Of a stretch of 64,000 nt of DNA, positions 37,825-51,530 are shown piece by piece; positions within the stretch are counted from its first letter, which is position 1, and each line of letters opens with the position of its first letter. The stretch comes from Microthyrium microscopicum. Lineage: Eukaryota; Ascomycota; Dothideomycetes; Microthyriales; Microthyriaceae. The DNA lies in NCBI GenBank assembly GCA_010405405.1, contig MU004240.1, positions 78,217 to 142,216 on the forward strand, read 5' to 3'. The notes below the pieces were generated by a model. That model was not told the DNA's origin, did not search any database, and saw nothing but the letters and a program-made list of their open reading frames with translations. The position numbers were made by a program, and so were the translations under genes.

Positions 37825-38988
37825 TGAAGTTCCAACTCGCAACCGTCTCCCTTCTGGCCGCTGTAGCTCTGGCTGATAGCCACGGTCACGCCCTTCGACA
37901 TCTCAAAAGCCACCCGAAATTCAAAGCCGTTACTACCGCCACGGGTCATCATGGAAAGAATCTGGTATTGATCCTTCATATGTAGTGTCGATTTATGTAC
38001 GGAACTCTAACACTATATGTAGACTACCAATGCTCATCATGGCGGTCATAAGAACGGAACACACCATAACGTCAACACAACAACAACGATGACCTCGACC
38101 CAAACTCATACCGCAACCGTCACCGCGGCCGCCGTCTCTACTGCCGCCAACGAAGCAATTGGAACTCCTGGAAGCGGTACTCCCGGCTCTGGTGTCGCAG
38201 CTCCTGCCAACAATCAAGTACCTACAAGCGAACCTGAGGATTGCGACGAGGACGAAGATGAGAATGATCAGGAGGATATCTGCGAAGACGTCGTTACCGT
38301 AACATCAGCCATCTATGTCACCTCAACCCTTCCGGCCGGCGTTCCCGCACCCACTGGACCAGCACCTGCTGCACCTGCTGCACCTATTGCCCCAGCTGCC
38401 CCAGCTGCCCCAGCTGCTCCGGCAGCTCCAGTTGCACCCTCTGCTCCAGCAGCTCCAGCAGCTCCAGCCGCCCCAGAATCTGCCGCGCCAGCTGCACCGG
38501 AAACTCCAGAAACTCCAGAAGCTCCAGAGACTCCTGAGACTCCTGAGACTCCTGAAACCCCCGAAGGAAGCGGATCACAGCCATCCCCAATCTACCCCTT
38601 TTCCAACAGTACTGCGACCACCAGCAAAGTTCCTAGCGCTCACGAAACCTATGTCAGTCAACCACCCGCTGGCACCGGAGCTTCCGCGTCCTCGGATCTA
38701 GCTCTAGCCAAACCAAGTGGCGATTGGCTCAGCTCTTACCCCGTCAGCAGCAATGCGCCCGCGCCAACTTCAGCCAGCGCGATGCCAGTATCTAGCGAGG
38801 CAGCTCCAGCACCCAGCTCGGCACCTCCCGCACCATCCAGTGATGTTCCAGCACCAGCCGCATCCAGTGCACCAGCAGAGAGTGATAGCGTTGTCGTAGT
38901 TTATCAAACTGTCGCAGTTGTGCCGGAACCCGTCTCGAGCGCCGCGCCCGCCGCACGGTTCAGACAAATCCGACGAAACCTTCACTAA
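37825..38988 (+). CDS. secreted Pro/Ala/Thr-rich low-complexity protein
   Basis: Two exons; the first ends CATGGAAAGAATCTG|gtattg and the second starts ACTACCAATGCT. Signal peptide MKFQLATVSLLAAVALA, then a His/Gly-rich segment (ATGHHGK, NAHHGGHKNG), a Thr-rich run, an acidic patch with two Cys (PEDCDEDEDENDQEDICED), then a long Pro/Ala block with APAAP units merging into PETPE repeats, and a Ser/Pro/Ala tail. No GPI-type hydrophobic C-terminus is seen. This looks like a wall-associated, O-mannosylated protein. Repeat number in the Pro/Ala block may vary between strains. Confidence 0.78.
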
Positions 38989-40190
38989 GCGGAGGCAAAT
39001 TTGAGAAGGAGGGAGCGTGTCCATTTGAGCTTATGACCATAGAGATCGGAGGAGATATGCGAGTGTAGTGAACGAAACACGGCGCCGGAGTTGATGCCGC
39101 TGGGTATGCTGGTTCTTGTATCATTTCTTTACGTACATTTACACCAAGATTCTGTTTTGTCATTAGTAGGGTAGTTTAAATGGACTGGAATATAGAAAGA
39201 TTTTACGATTCATGGCTGTTGTAGACAATGCTATAATCTGCAGGTTGTGCAGTCCTTATATGCAGATAGGATATGGGTGATGACTCTTCCGGGGTTGTAC
39301 AATGGCTCCAAACATTCCGATAGGTATTCTTGGAGTGTTCATGCACTGCGACAGCTCGAGCTCAAATGTGGCAGACCTCGGGCATGGCAGAATGGAATCA
39401 AGATAACTACAACAAGTCTCATCGAAAGGAAATTTCCCATTCCAAGGCAACACAGCCTGGCTACCTTCTGTTCTAAAGTACGACTTACTTCAATCCAATT
39501 TCTAGTAATTTTCGGCTAATCTTATGGCTGTTGATACGATATCTCAGCTAGAACATATTGTCGCCTGGCTATTTCATGGATTAATCCTTCTCTCGACGAT
39601 TTAATTGTGGGCGAACCGGAAATATTCGGGACAATGCATGCCAACTTATATGGGGAAAAGATTGTTTGTCCTACCTTGAACCGGTTCGAAACGATTCTTG
39701 TCTAGGTGAATCGCTTTGAACAACGCTAATGATACGCTTCCTCAATACCTACAACCTCAAGCCGACCTCAGGTCAACCTAAACTTGCACCTGTCATTATT
39801 CAGCTAAATGCTGCCTGAACTTCAATGATGACAATAGCCTTCACAGAGAAGTGGATATTTCAATATCTATCTTGCGCCATGATTCTTGTACGCCTCAGTG
39901 ACTGTTGTGCTTCACTTCGGCTCACCTCCAAGAAAGAGGATTCCCAGCCGCTCACATAGTCACTGAACTCATTCTCAATGAATCAAGCTCGAGATGCCTT
40001 CACCTTATGCTCATTTGAAGCTTTAGTGACTTACAAGCGACCCGCCTACATGTATTTAAGCTATTTCGCAAATCCGCGTACTGCTTCTTGTTCTCTATCA
40101 AAAAACCTCCAATTCCACTCAGCGCATATCTGAAAATCTTTCTCGTACTACAAAGCCACTTAACAAAACCAAAGTCCTCTCAACTTCAAA
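38989..40190. other. intergenic, no supported gene
   Basis: About 1.2 kb between the Pro/Ala-rich gene and six-Cys copy B. An unremarkable 90-codon frame at 39247-39519 (+) has no features. Confidence 0.6.
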
Positions 40191-40721
40191 ATGCGCTTTC
40201 AAATCCTTTCCACCATTCTTGCTATTGCAAGTATCTGCATGGCCGTCGCGGTTCCATCCCCAGAGGCCAACCTAGGTAAGAATAACCTTAGACTTCTCTT
40301 ATAAGCCCCATCCCAGCTAACAACTTCCAGCCGTCCGCAACATAACTCAGTCGCTCAACTATCCGCTCCGTTGCAACACGATGAACCTAAACCTCAACGA
40401 CGCCCGAGCCTGTCGCACACGAATAGGCGATCTGGGATTCAACACAATGTGCCAGGTGCCTCCAATTTCGAGCGGAAACTTCTGCCAACAAGGCGGAGTA
40501 TACGTAAGCGGTCGGGCTTGGGGCGTGAACCCGCCAACCGAAGCTCACTGTTCGGTCGTTGGAGACATTGTGAGCATCATCATCAATGGATGCGGTAGTC
40601 AAGGTGGCTCCCTAGGTGTCTTTGGTTTGGATGGTGATGTAGTCGTCCATGTTGCTGTAAGTTTGGTCTTATTCAATCCGTCCTGATTTCAAGCTAACAT
40701 ATATAGGATCATGATGTTTGA
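40191..40721 (+). CDS. six-cysteine secreted protein, copy B (141 aa)
   Basis: Three exons (40191-40275, 40331-40656, 40707-40721) splice in frame to 141 aa. Signal peptide MRFQILSTILAIASICMAVA. Mature cysteines at 43, 56, 69, 80, 102, 116 give C-x12-C-x12-C-x10-C-x21-C-x13-C, matching copy A (35100-35704) to within one residue. The ending DVVVHVADHDV mirrors copy A's. The first intron is phase 1 and sits just after the signal region in both genes; the later introns differ, so the copies are not recent. Apart from small size and predicted secretion, function is unknown; candidate effector or antimicrobial. Confidence 0.85.
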
Positions 40722-41355
40722 GCGATCGGATGCCTATTGTGGCTGGGGCTTGTCATAAGCCGAGTTAGAGTTATTCATGAATGATGACTAGATTGATAGA
40801 GCCCATGGGCCTAAAATAAAATAACTAAAGGCATCATTTTCGTATCAAGATGCTAAAATAATGATGATGTGATTATATAAGTTTTCTGATGCCCATGGTG
40901 TCGAATGAAGTGCTCACGATTGAATATGGCCCCCAGGTGCGAGCATTCACAATATATACTCAAAATCCGCAAATAATTGTCAAGACACAAACAGGCGTGC
41001 GAGTGAGGCCCTCGTTTTGATCAAATTTGTGTGCTTGGAGGAATACGGCGCTAGCTGGATCGAGCTCTCACGATGAGCATAACAACAACCATAGCAACAA
41101 CACCGGTTCAACTCCCTCACTAACCATAGATTCCACGACCGAAATAAAGCACCGGGCTTTTGTAATGGTACACCTTCTATACAGTCGAACTGTTTGGGAG
41201 TTGTACCATGAGTTTTTGCTTTTTGGGATGACGGAGTTCGGTAATTTGTTTGTCTCTATATTTTTAGCTATTGGTCTATCAGTAGGGTGGTATATAACAG
41301 AAACCCCGGCGATGACGCCAAGGTGGGAAGTAGGAGTACGCTGTGAACAAGCTGT
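40722..41355. other. intergenic between convergent genes
   Basis: 3' flanks of copy B (+) and the Pcs60-like gene (-). A 129-codon plus-strand frame (41027-41416) overlaps the end of the minus-strand gene and lacks features. Confidence 0.6.
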
Positions 41356-43133
41356 CTATAATCGAGCCGTAATTTTCTCCTGCTTCAACATGGCTTCAGC
41401 CACATTCTTTCGCTGAATTTTGCCAGTCGCCGTTTTTGGCATGATATCAGTAAAGTACACCTTCACGACAGATCAATAACTTGTTTGTAGCTTCATAGCA
41501 TAGAAGCTGAACATACCTTCTTTGGTAGCTTAAACTTAGCCACCTTGTCCGTCATCCACTCCCTCAACTCTTCTCCCGACATCTGTGTTCCTTGCTTCAG
41601 TACCACCGCGATCCCAATATCCTGCCCAAAATGCTCGTCCGCAATCGCAAAGCTTACTGCCTCACCCACTGACGGATTTTGCACTAGCACATTATCCAGC
41701 TCAATCGGGCTAATCTTCTCACCACCCTTGTTAATCAACTCCTTGATTCGACCTGTCAGAAATAGGTATCCATCCACATCCATCTTGCCTTGATCGCCAG
41801 TTCGGAAGTAGCCATCGGCCGTGAAACTGCTCTCGTTTGCTGATGGATTGTTCAAATAGCCAGGCGTCACATTGGGACCACGGATACAGACTTCGCCCTC
41901 GCCACCCTGAGGTACTGCTTTACCAGCAGCGTCAAGGATACGCACGTCAACTCCTTGGCCTTTGCCGACACTGCCGGGCATGCGTTTGGCAGGGGGTAGT
42001 GGATTGGAAGTCATCTGATGGGCGGCTTCAGTCATGGCATAGGCTTCGAGAACCGGTGCTTCAAAAGTCCTTTCGAGGTCGTGAAAGACTTTAGGACTGA
42101 GTGGTGAGGAGCAGGAGCGGATGAAGCGGATATTGGGAACGGGTGATGGCTTGGGCGACTTTAATAAGATCTGATGGATAGTTGGGACCGCAGTATACCA
42201 GGTGGCGTGGTGATTGATGAAATCCTTCCAAAATTCAGAGGCGGAGAAGCGAATGGGGACGATGACTGATCCGCCGGTCGATAGTGGTGCGAGGAAGCCT
42301 GCCAGTAGGCCGTGGACGTGGAACAGGGGCATCACGAGAAGAGTTCTGTCAGCTTTGGTGAGTTGATATGTGTTTTGAATGTTCTCTGATGGTCTTGTTA
42401 GTTTCTGGAATTTTGAGATAGATGAATACTTATCAACTTACGCATCGTTCTCGTGAGGTTGGCATGTGTTAACGGCACAGCTTTCGGTCGACCGGTAGTA
42501 CCACTTGTATGAAGAACCAAGGCAACGTCGTCTGGCCGAGCTGTTGAAATTGATACTGGCCCATTACTTTGAAGTTTCCCTAGCTCTTTCATGTCCAATA
42601 CTATCTCGTTGCCATCCCAATAGCACTCTGCTATGGCAGCTTGGAACGTCTTGCCAGCTTTCACAGCATCAGCGTTCTGAGAGTATGCTCCCTTTGGTAC
42701 AAGAAGAAGCGCTGATTTGAGATCATCAATATAGAATTCGAATTCACCCTGTTTGTATGCAGGGTTCAGCGGAGCCGCAATGCTAAATATCCTTGTCAGC
42801 CATCATGTTCATAAGTCACGACTGTGACGATCATCTTACCCACGTTGCCACGAAGTTGCGAGAAACGACACCTACAAGACGTCAACCAGTCAGAAGGAGG
42901 TTCAATAAGTTTTTCTAGTAATAAGTGCGGCCTCTTACTATGAATTCCAGGCTATTGGGTAGGGCTATTGAAACGGCAGATTGAGGGCCAATGCCGGCTG
43001 CAGCTAGCTTGGCTTGAAATTGTGTGCATTGTGACACTAACTGCTGGTACGACAGCACAATAGGATTGGGACTACCTGGCACAATAATAGCAGTGTCGGA
43101 GTTTTGAGGTAGAGCGTTAGCTAAAGTAGACAT
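41356..43133 (-). CDS. PCS60: Pcs60-like peroxisomal acyl/oxalyl-CoA synthetase
   Basis: AMP-forming adenylating enzyme of the acyl-CoA synthetase superfamily. Several exons from MSTLANALPQ (43131-43133) to ...EKITARL and TAG at 41356-41358. The AMP-binding P-loop reads LHTSGTTGRPKAVPLTHANL; later motifs are AYAMTEAAHQMTSNPL, GYFRTGDQG, LTGRIKELINKGGEKISP and PKTATGKIQRK (catalytic Lys). The C-terminal ARL is a variant PTS1, agreeing with peroxisomal import. Yeast Pcs60/Fat2 is oxalyl-CoA synthetase; substrate here is inferred from similarity. An upstream in-frame ATG at 43205 is possible but I prefer the later one because the sequence begins to resemble the family there. Confidence 0.88.
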
Positions 43134-43702
43134 TTTGTTGTTGATGCCTTGAGAACAGTGACGGCGTTTGGAGATCAAATGGAAGGATAATGAGGCTCTG
43201 GCCAATGATCAGGGGTTAAGTACTAGGAACAGAGGTTGGAACGAGCTGCTGATGAAGACTTTCACGATCGGGGAAAACGGCCTTGATATAGATATGGAGT
43301 AGTGTAGCAATCAGCAGTGTTTGATGGAATTGACGTGGATAGAAACCACGGATATAAGGAAGGTCGAAGACGAGAATAGACGAAATATCGGGGGAGGTTC
43401 GGAAAAGCAAGGAGGGAAGCAGGCCAACGATAGCAGCGGAAGGGAGTTGTCACTCGTGCCTTGCGACAATTTGCACTTGAGCAGCAAAAGCAGCCTCGTT
43501 CAACAATCAGCAGCCAGTCGCATTTTGCAGAAAAAGTAAAATTTGAACAACGCGAGCCCAGCATCAGCATGAAATCTGTACTCTCGTCATATTGATCAGC
43601 ATCTGCATAATCAGAAGCAAGCGGTGTAGTAGTTGTATGTTAAAGAGCAGACGATATCGATCGATAATCAGCCATCTTCACTATCAAAATCTTGCTGCAT
43701 AA
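43134..43702. other. promoter region of PCS60 up to the repeat block
   Basis: About 570 bp of normal-composition DNA upstream of the Pcs60-like gene. Overlapping short frames on both strands are not credible genes. Confidence 0.55.
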
Positions 43703-44078
43703 TGGGGAGGGTTAGCTGCACCTTTTCCGACTTTTTTGTTTCGTATCCGAAAGCACGAATCTGAACTACAAAGAGCCTTAGCGTAAGCCTCATTATCATA
43801 GCCTAAGCTATAGCTCTTTTGAAAACAGAGTCAAGCTAAGCTAGCCGAAAGATATAAGCCAATAGTAATAGAGAGCTAAGAGAGATAGACAAGGCTAGGC
43901 TACGGTAGGTTAGAAAACGCCCTTTCCAAAGCCAAAATTGTGCTTAAATGTTGCTCTAAGGCCTTAAGCTGAGCTCAAAGCCCTAGAGCAGCTTTTTGGC
44001 AGGTTAACTTCTTTAGGAAGGGATTAAACGTACCGGAATACTCCGAGGTAGCAGGATTTGAGCAGCTAACCCTCCCCA
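43703..44078. mobile_element. small TIR element (about 376 bp)
   Basis: Begins TGGGGAGGGTTAGCTGC (43703) and ends with its reverse complement GCAGCTAACCCTCCCCA (44062-44078). ATAA stands on both sides (43699-43702, 44079-44082), a possible 4-bp target duplication. Its body is AG/CT-rich with RIP-like transitions and no frame. It touches the left end of the next element. Confidence 0.65.
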
Positions 44079-44623
44079 ATAACGTAGGGGACCCAGATCT
44101 CGTCAGACCCACTTCCCGTCACCCTAATTTGTATAGAGCCTCACCAAAAAGTAATGTATTTCAAATAGATATAATTCAACGACTAATAGCTAGAATTAAA
44201 TATCGTTTAAAATCCCTTATACTACATTTTCGTAGCTTTTAAGTAGTTATAATAATAAGGTCTATAATTCTTAAAAGGATAAGTAGGAGAAGATTTAAAA
44301 AAACCTATAGTAAAGTAACTAAAAATATCTTAATAACGATAAGGTATTATATAGCGAAAGCTATATCGTTATATAGCTCTTTCTCTTAGGATTCTAGAAA
44401 TATAATAAAATTTATATAAATGTTAAGAATAAAGCCTCTAAAAGTAATAAATAGTTTTAAAAAGGAATAATATAACGAATTATAAATAACTTCTTAAGTT
44501 AGTATAAATATTAGACTTTCTTTAGTATTTTAGAATCTAGAGAATAAGACTTATCTAATAATATAACTTTTGTCCTATAATATCTAGTTATTTAAAAGAT
44601 ATTTTTTATTACTTTACTATAGA

Positions 44624-44785
44624 TATTAGGGGTTAAACTCTCTAAAGCTATGCCCGTTTAAACTATCTCTATTATATATAAATACCTTAATTAAAGAGTC
44701 TCTTAACTCTTCTTTCTCTCTAAATTACCTTCCTATTTAGTAAGCTTATAATATAACTTATCTTTTTATTATCTAATCTATAATA
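44624..44785 (+). repeat. 5' LTR (162 bp)
   Basis: Starts TATTAGGGG (TG of the terminus mutated to TA) and ends ...CTATAATA where the right copy has ...CTATAACA. It contains a TATATATAAAT box near 44673. It matches 52041-52202 in exactly the same length, with scattered transitions only. Confidence 0.88.
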
Positions 44786-47700
44786 TTAGGTAACTTTAAA
44801 ACTAACCCTTTTTTTTATCTACTTCCTCTCTATCTATTAATAAATAGCTAGAATAGTAGACTAAGATTCCTTTTATTTAATAACTACTAGATAAGATAAA
44901 GAAATATTTTTTAAGAACTTTACTTATAAGAATATAGAAGTATACTTTACGTATATTAATTAATAATAAATAGAGCTATAAAACTACTTAGATATATCTT
45001 AAGAGGTAACTAATAATAGCTTATAATAAGTAATAAATAGTATTTTACTACTTAATAATACGCTTAATTTATCTATCTTATAATTATATATAACTACTAC
45101 TAGTTATAAATAAGCTCTATAATAACTAAATAGGTTAACTAATAAAATTTATATATAATTAAATAAAAATATATAATAGATTATAGTAGTCTATACTAAA
45201 CTTTAGGCTTAAGTTAATAGCTAGAATAAATAGCTTACTAATATCTATATTAGTAGTAAGATCCTTATATAATAAGTAAATAATATTATCTATAAGATAC
45301 TAACTTAATAGTAGTAGTAAGAATAGGAATAACTTTAGAGAAAATTTATAACGCCTAATATAACTTTTTCTTTAATATTAGCTATACTCTTTACTAAAAA
45401 AACTTCTAACTATAGCTATTACTCTTTTCTAATTTTATAAGCTAATTTTCCTTAAACTCTAATTATAATAGCTAGACTAGTAGCCTCTCCTTTATCTCTT
45501 TTAATAAATCTTTTAGCTACTTAATATAAGTTACTTTAACTACTACTATAAAACCTCTAACTAACTTTCTTAAACTTAGAATAATATTTATATAAAGACT
45601 TAACTTTTTACTCTAGTTTTTACTAAATAATTAAAGCAAAATTATATATTAATAAATAGATTTATATAAATAACTATATCTAAATTTACTATATATTTAG
45701 CTAGCTTATAGGAGATACTACTTAATAAGTTCTTTTCTAGATTTAGAATTCTACTAGCTATAATATTATAAGTTTTAGTAAGTTTATAGAATAAATAGAC
45801 TTTCTCTTCTATAACCTATATAAAGAAATAAGAGCTTTAGTAAACTTTTAAGGAATTTAGTAAAGAAGTAAAGAATAGAGAATCTTTTAGACTAAGTTTT
45901 AGTAATATCTTATCTATACTAGAGTATAATTTTAAGCTAATTTTATTTAGATATAATTCTTAGAAAACGCTATAGATTTTAGTCTTAGAATAGTTTTAAT
46001 TACTTATTCTTAGCCTAATAATTTAAATACCTTTACTTAAGAAGCTTTAGAGACTTAGGATTAAATAGTTTAAGCCTATATAAGTTATTATAGCTTAAGA
46101 GGCCTAAGCGTTAAAATAAGTACTTAGTAAAGTTAACTATTTAGAAATTAGGACTTAGACGTAATAGAAGGTATCTAAGTTAAAGCTAGCTAAGCCTAGC
46201 ATAATTATTATAAGTAAAATAACCTTTATTTTTACTATAGCTTAACTAATTATAGAATTTAGAATTATAAATAGATACTTTAAGTATTATTTAGAAGTTA
46301 GAATTTCTTCTATAGCTAGGCTAGCTATAGATAAGGATAAGGTAGAGGAAGTACTACTAAAGATAGATACCTATAGAATAATACTAATAAATTCTAGGCT
46401 AGTACTATTAATACTTTAAATATTCCTTAGAGTAGCTAGCTAGTAAGAGCTACTACTACTTAATTAAGAAATAATAATTCTTATAATAATCTATATAATG
46501 TTACTAATATAGAATTAGAAAATTAGTAAGCTTAAATTAAAAATATAATACTAAGCTAGAAAATTATAAAAATATTATTTTAAAATAGTATTAGAAGTTC
46601 TTTACTTAAAATATAGTTATAAAGCTCTTTTTAATACCTTTAATAGTAAATTAACTTTCTTTATATATAGGCTTTATTAATAGTAGCTATTTAACTTATT
46701 CTTTTATAAGTCTCTACTTTATTTAAAGATATAAACTTAAACGTATATTACTACCTTAGGTAATTCTTATTAAAAAGATAAATAGTAAGGCTAGAGAAAT
46801 TTATAAAATAGTAATTATAAAGATTAATATTAAAGGCTATAAAGAAACTATTTAAGCCTTTATAGTAAAAGAGACCCTAAGCTATAATATAATCCTTAGC
46901 CTACCTTAAATAAAAAAATAAAATATTATTCTCTATATAAAACTTAAGAAGCTAGTCTTTAATAAAATAGGTTATATAGTTATAAGTCTAAAGACTCCTT
47001 AGAAGAAATATAACTATATAGCGATTAGAGCTATAGTATTTAAAATACTTACCTAATAAGCTAGAAAATAAGTAAGATAGTTTTAAGAAGGCTTAATATT
47101 AATTATATAAGTCTTTACTATAAGTCTTTATAACTTATAAAAAGTCCTAGCTCTAAAGAAGTATATTAACTCTTATAGGAAGCTTCTTAAATAGTATTTA
47201 GATTACTTTAATCTTTTTTAAAGAGAGCTAGCTAATAAATAGCTACTTATCTAAGGCTCTTTTATAGACTATAAAATTAACTTAATCTTAGACGCTAATA
47301 GAAAGGAACCTTAGTTACCTTAGTAGATATTATACTTTATAAATTAGAATAAATTACTAGCTCTTAGAAGAATCTTTAATAATTTACTAAAAAGTAGGTT
47401 TATTTAAGTAAGTAACTTACCTATTAAAGTATTAGTTCTTTTTATTTATAAAGTAGATAAATTAATTTAGTTTTATTATAACTACTATGTATTAAATAAG
47501 TTAATTATAAAAGATTATTACTTCTTATTACTTATTTATAAAATACTAAATACTTTAGAAAAAGTATAATAGTTTATTAAGCTAAATATATTTTAAGTAT
47601 TCTATAAGATTTAGATATATAAAAGTAATAAGTAGAAGATAGCTTTTTAAATATAATATAGCTTATTTAAATAAATAGTAATATTATTTAGGTTATTAAA

Positions 47701-50700
47701 TACTCTAAGTACTTTTTAGAAGTTTATTAACTCTATTCTTTAGAATATTTTAGATAACTATATTTCTATATACTTAAATAATATCTTAATCTTTAGCTTA
47801 GGTACTAGGAAATAATATAAGGTTTACGTTTATAAAGTCTTTAAATAGCTATAAAAAGTAGAACTTTACTTTAATATTTAGAAGTATAAATTTATAACTA
47901 CTTAGATAATATACCTAAGCTATATTATTAAGGCTAAATAAAGAATCTTAATAGATTTAGCTAAAGTTAAAGTAATCTAAGAATAAGAGGCTTTTAAAAA
48001 TATTTATAGAGTTTAAGCTTTTCTTAGCTTTACTAACTTCTATTATAAGTTTATATTAAACTTTTAAATAATTATAGAACCTCTTATTTAATTTACTTAG
48101 AAAGATGTTCTCTTCTTATTTAAAGACTTAAAAAGAGCTACATTTAAAGAGCTAAAATAGCTCTTTATTATTAACTAAATACTAGCCTTATTTAACTATA
48201 ATAGAGAGACTTTTATTTATATTAATTTTTTTAGTTACTTTTTAGGAGCTATACTAGTATAAAAGAATAAAATAGATAAGTTTTAACTAGTAGTCTATTT
48301 TTCTAAAAAGTATAACTTTACTTAAAGTAACTACCTAATTTATAATAAAGAGATACTTATAATTATATTTACTTTAAAAGAATAGGACTTAAAACTATAA
48401 GTAGTAAAGAAGTTTAAAGTAATATTTAATTATAAAAACCTAGAGTATTTTATAAAACTATAGAAGTTTATAAAAAAGTACGTTTAATAATCTATTAAAC
48501 TTATAAAGTATAATATAATAATTAAGTATTAACTAAGCTTATAAAATAGCGTAGTAAATAATCTCTCTTATTATAAATAAGATATATCTTAGGACGTAGC
48601 TAATAAGAAGATCTAAGCTAGAACTTTTTAACTACTTTATACCTAAAAAAATTAATTACTTAAACTACTATAAGCTTTACTTATTTATATTACTACTCTT
48701 TTTATAGTAATTAAAAATAAATTAGTAAAGACTTTACTAGCTAATAAAGCTTTAATTTCTAGCTTATTATTACTAATACTAAACGTTCCTAAATTATTAG
48801 TAACTTAGTAGAATAAGGTAGTATAAGCTAATAATACCTATTAAGTAGCTTATTAAATAATTAAAGTTAGAGAATAAAAGTTTCTCTTATTAATTATAAG
48901 TATTAAGATCTCTATTCTTAACTACTTAATTAATAGTAAGAATTACTTTTATTAGAAAGAATAACTATAGATCCTAAATCTAGAACCTCTATAAATAGTA
49001 ATATTATAAGTAGCTTATATATTCTTAACTTAAGGCTATTCTAGCTATAAAGGCACTTACTAAGCTTTATAGTTATACTTTTTTTAGCCTAGAATTATAG
49101 CTAATATAAGACATTTTATAAGAAATTATAGTATATATAGCTAATTAAAAATTAGTTATAAGTAGAAAAGAAGCTTCTTAAAGCCTTTACTTATCCTAAG
49201 CTAATAATAATAAGAACTATTTATAAATTTTATAATAGACTTCCCTCTATTAAATAGATATATAATCTTAATAGTTATTATTAATTAGCTAAGTAAAGAA
49301 GTAATCTTAATCTCTCTTACTTAGAGAGAAGCTAAAAACGTTATAGCTATTTTCTTATAACGTATCTATTCCTTTTATAGTATTTCTAATATAATTATTT
49401 ATAATTATAACCTAGTATTTATAAAAGACTTTTAGATAAAGTTCTATATACTATTATAAATAAAGCTATAATTATTAACTATATTTTACTTTTAAATAGA
49501 TAGCTCTATAGAATAGTAAAACTTAGATATTAAAACTAAAGTATAAATATATATAAATTATATATAATTAAATTAGTTCTTACTAATATTAATACTTTAA
49601 CTTATACTTAACTTATAATACTTATCTATAATAGAACTTTTACCTTTCTTTCTATTCTATAGCTTTAAAAACTCTACCTTCTTAGACTTTTTTAAGTAAG
49701 CTTCTTTATCTAAATAGAAGAATACTTTAAAAGAGAAAGAAAAAGAAGTTACTTATATAATTTTAAAAGTTATAGAATAGGCTTAAGATACTATAATCCT
49801 TACCTAAGAAAGAATATAAGAATAAGCTAATTAAATAAGAATTTAAACGCCTAAGTATAAAGTTAGTAATTAGGTTTAGCTAGACCTAAAGAATACTAAG
49901 ACTAAATAAGTAAAGAAGAAGTTTAATTATTATTACTCTAAGTTTTAAGTTATAAAGATAGTAAGTTTATATATAATTATACTAAATATACTATAAAGAA
50001 CTAAAAAATTCTATATTAACTTACTTAGACTAGTAATAAATAACTTATTCCTAAGTTAAGATACTAATAATTCTTATCTACTATTAATCTTAGTTAAGAA
50101 CTTAGATAAAGAGGAATAAGAGAAATAGCTAGTAAAGAAGATTATAACTAAAAAATATAAAAAGATAATAAAGAGTAAACTCTATATAATTTATATTATT
50201 AAATAGATAGGTTATTTAGATATAATAGAAGAATTAATTAACTTTATTAAATAGTTAAAAGCCTACGTAAAGTAAATAAAGAAGATAAAGTACGTATAAA
50301 ATAATTATAAAAGATTAGTACTAAACTAGTCTATTCTTTAAGTATAACTAAGATTAAAAACTAGCTCTCTTATTATAGTAATTAACTTTATAGAGATATA
50401 ATTAGAGGTACTATTTATAACCTATATATAAAAATACTTTTTTTTTATTTATACTAAGACTTTCTTTCTTACTAAATAAAACTAGAAAATTATAAAAATA
50501 TAAAAAAACTAAAAAAATAAGATATACCTAATAAACTTTTATTACTAAGGAAGAAAAACTTAAGTAATACCTTAAGGTATAGAAGAACTAAAGTAGATAG
50601 TTAATAATAAAGGATTCTTATCCTCTTTAGTAACCTTCTCTTTATTATTATAAAGATACTTTTTATCTAAGTTAATATTATTATTATAAACGTAGTTTAA

Positions 50701-51473
50701 ATATATATTATTATAAAATCTTAAAAGCTAAATATAACTAATATACTATAGCTAATTCTTAGAATTAGAATAGCTAATATAGTAAGTATAACGCTACTTT
50801 TTATAAACCTTAGTCTTTTTAAGTTATAAGATATCTATATAATAAATACCTAAGGCCTTAAGATAACTAGCTTAGCTACTAGTTAACTAAATTATAGTAA
50901 AGGTACTCTAATAGATTATAATATTATGAACGTTAGGCTATAAACTATTAGTAAACCCTTTAGAGGAGGCGTTTAATAAATTAAGATAGTTATTAGAGGA
51001 ATTAGGAGAATAGTTAGCTATAGTATAAATAGCTTTACTTTATAAATACGTTAGTACGAACTAAGAAAAATAAAGGAAATATATATAGTCTAGTTAATAT
51101 AAAGTATCTTAAATAAAGTATAGTTTTGTAAATTATAGTAGTTAATAACTATATATATCTTTTTATAGATAAAAGTAGTTAGTAAATAAGGACTTAAGTT
51201 ATAAATAATATTATTCTAGTAATAAAGTAGAACTTAGGTAAGAGTATAAAAGCCCTTATTTACGTTATTTTAATAAGCTTTATGTATAGCTACCTTATAT
51301 GTAGTAGGTAAATAAGGTTAAGGAGTATTATAATTAGTAACGTATATATAAGGAGAAGTAATAGTAATAAGGATATAACTATTAAAGCTAATAGTATTAT
51401 TAAAAGTATTAATAATTAGAGTAGCTATCTCTATATAGTTAGTAAGGCTATAGCTATTATAACAAATAACTTA

Positions 51474-51530
51474 CTTAATTAATTAATTAATTAATAAATT
51501 AATTAATTAAGTAATTAATTAATTAATTAG
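51474..51530. repeat. (TTAA)n microsatellite
   Basis: A run of TTAA/AATT units inside the 3' non-coding part of the retrotransposon, downstream of the chromodomain remnant. Confidence 0.8.

Noticed and set aside
38350-38560. Repetitive Pro/Ala coding DNA as a CRISPR-like or minisatellite array
   Set aside because: Units are codon-level repeats in an open frame with no unique spacers; coding low complexity explains it.
41027-41416. 129-codon plus-strand frame with hydrophobic stretch
   Set aside because: Its 3' part overlaps the end of the well-supported Pcs60-like gene on the other strand; no domain.
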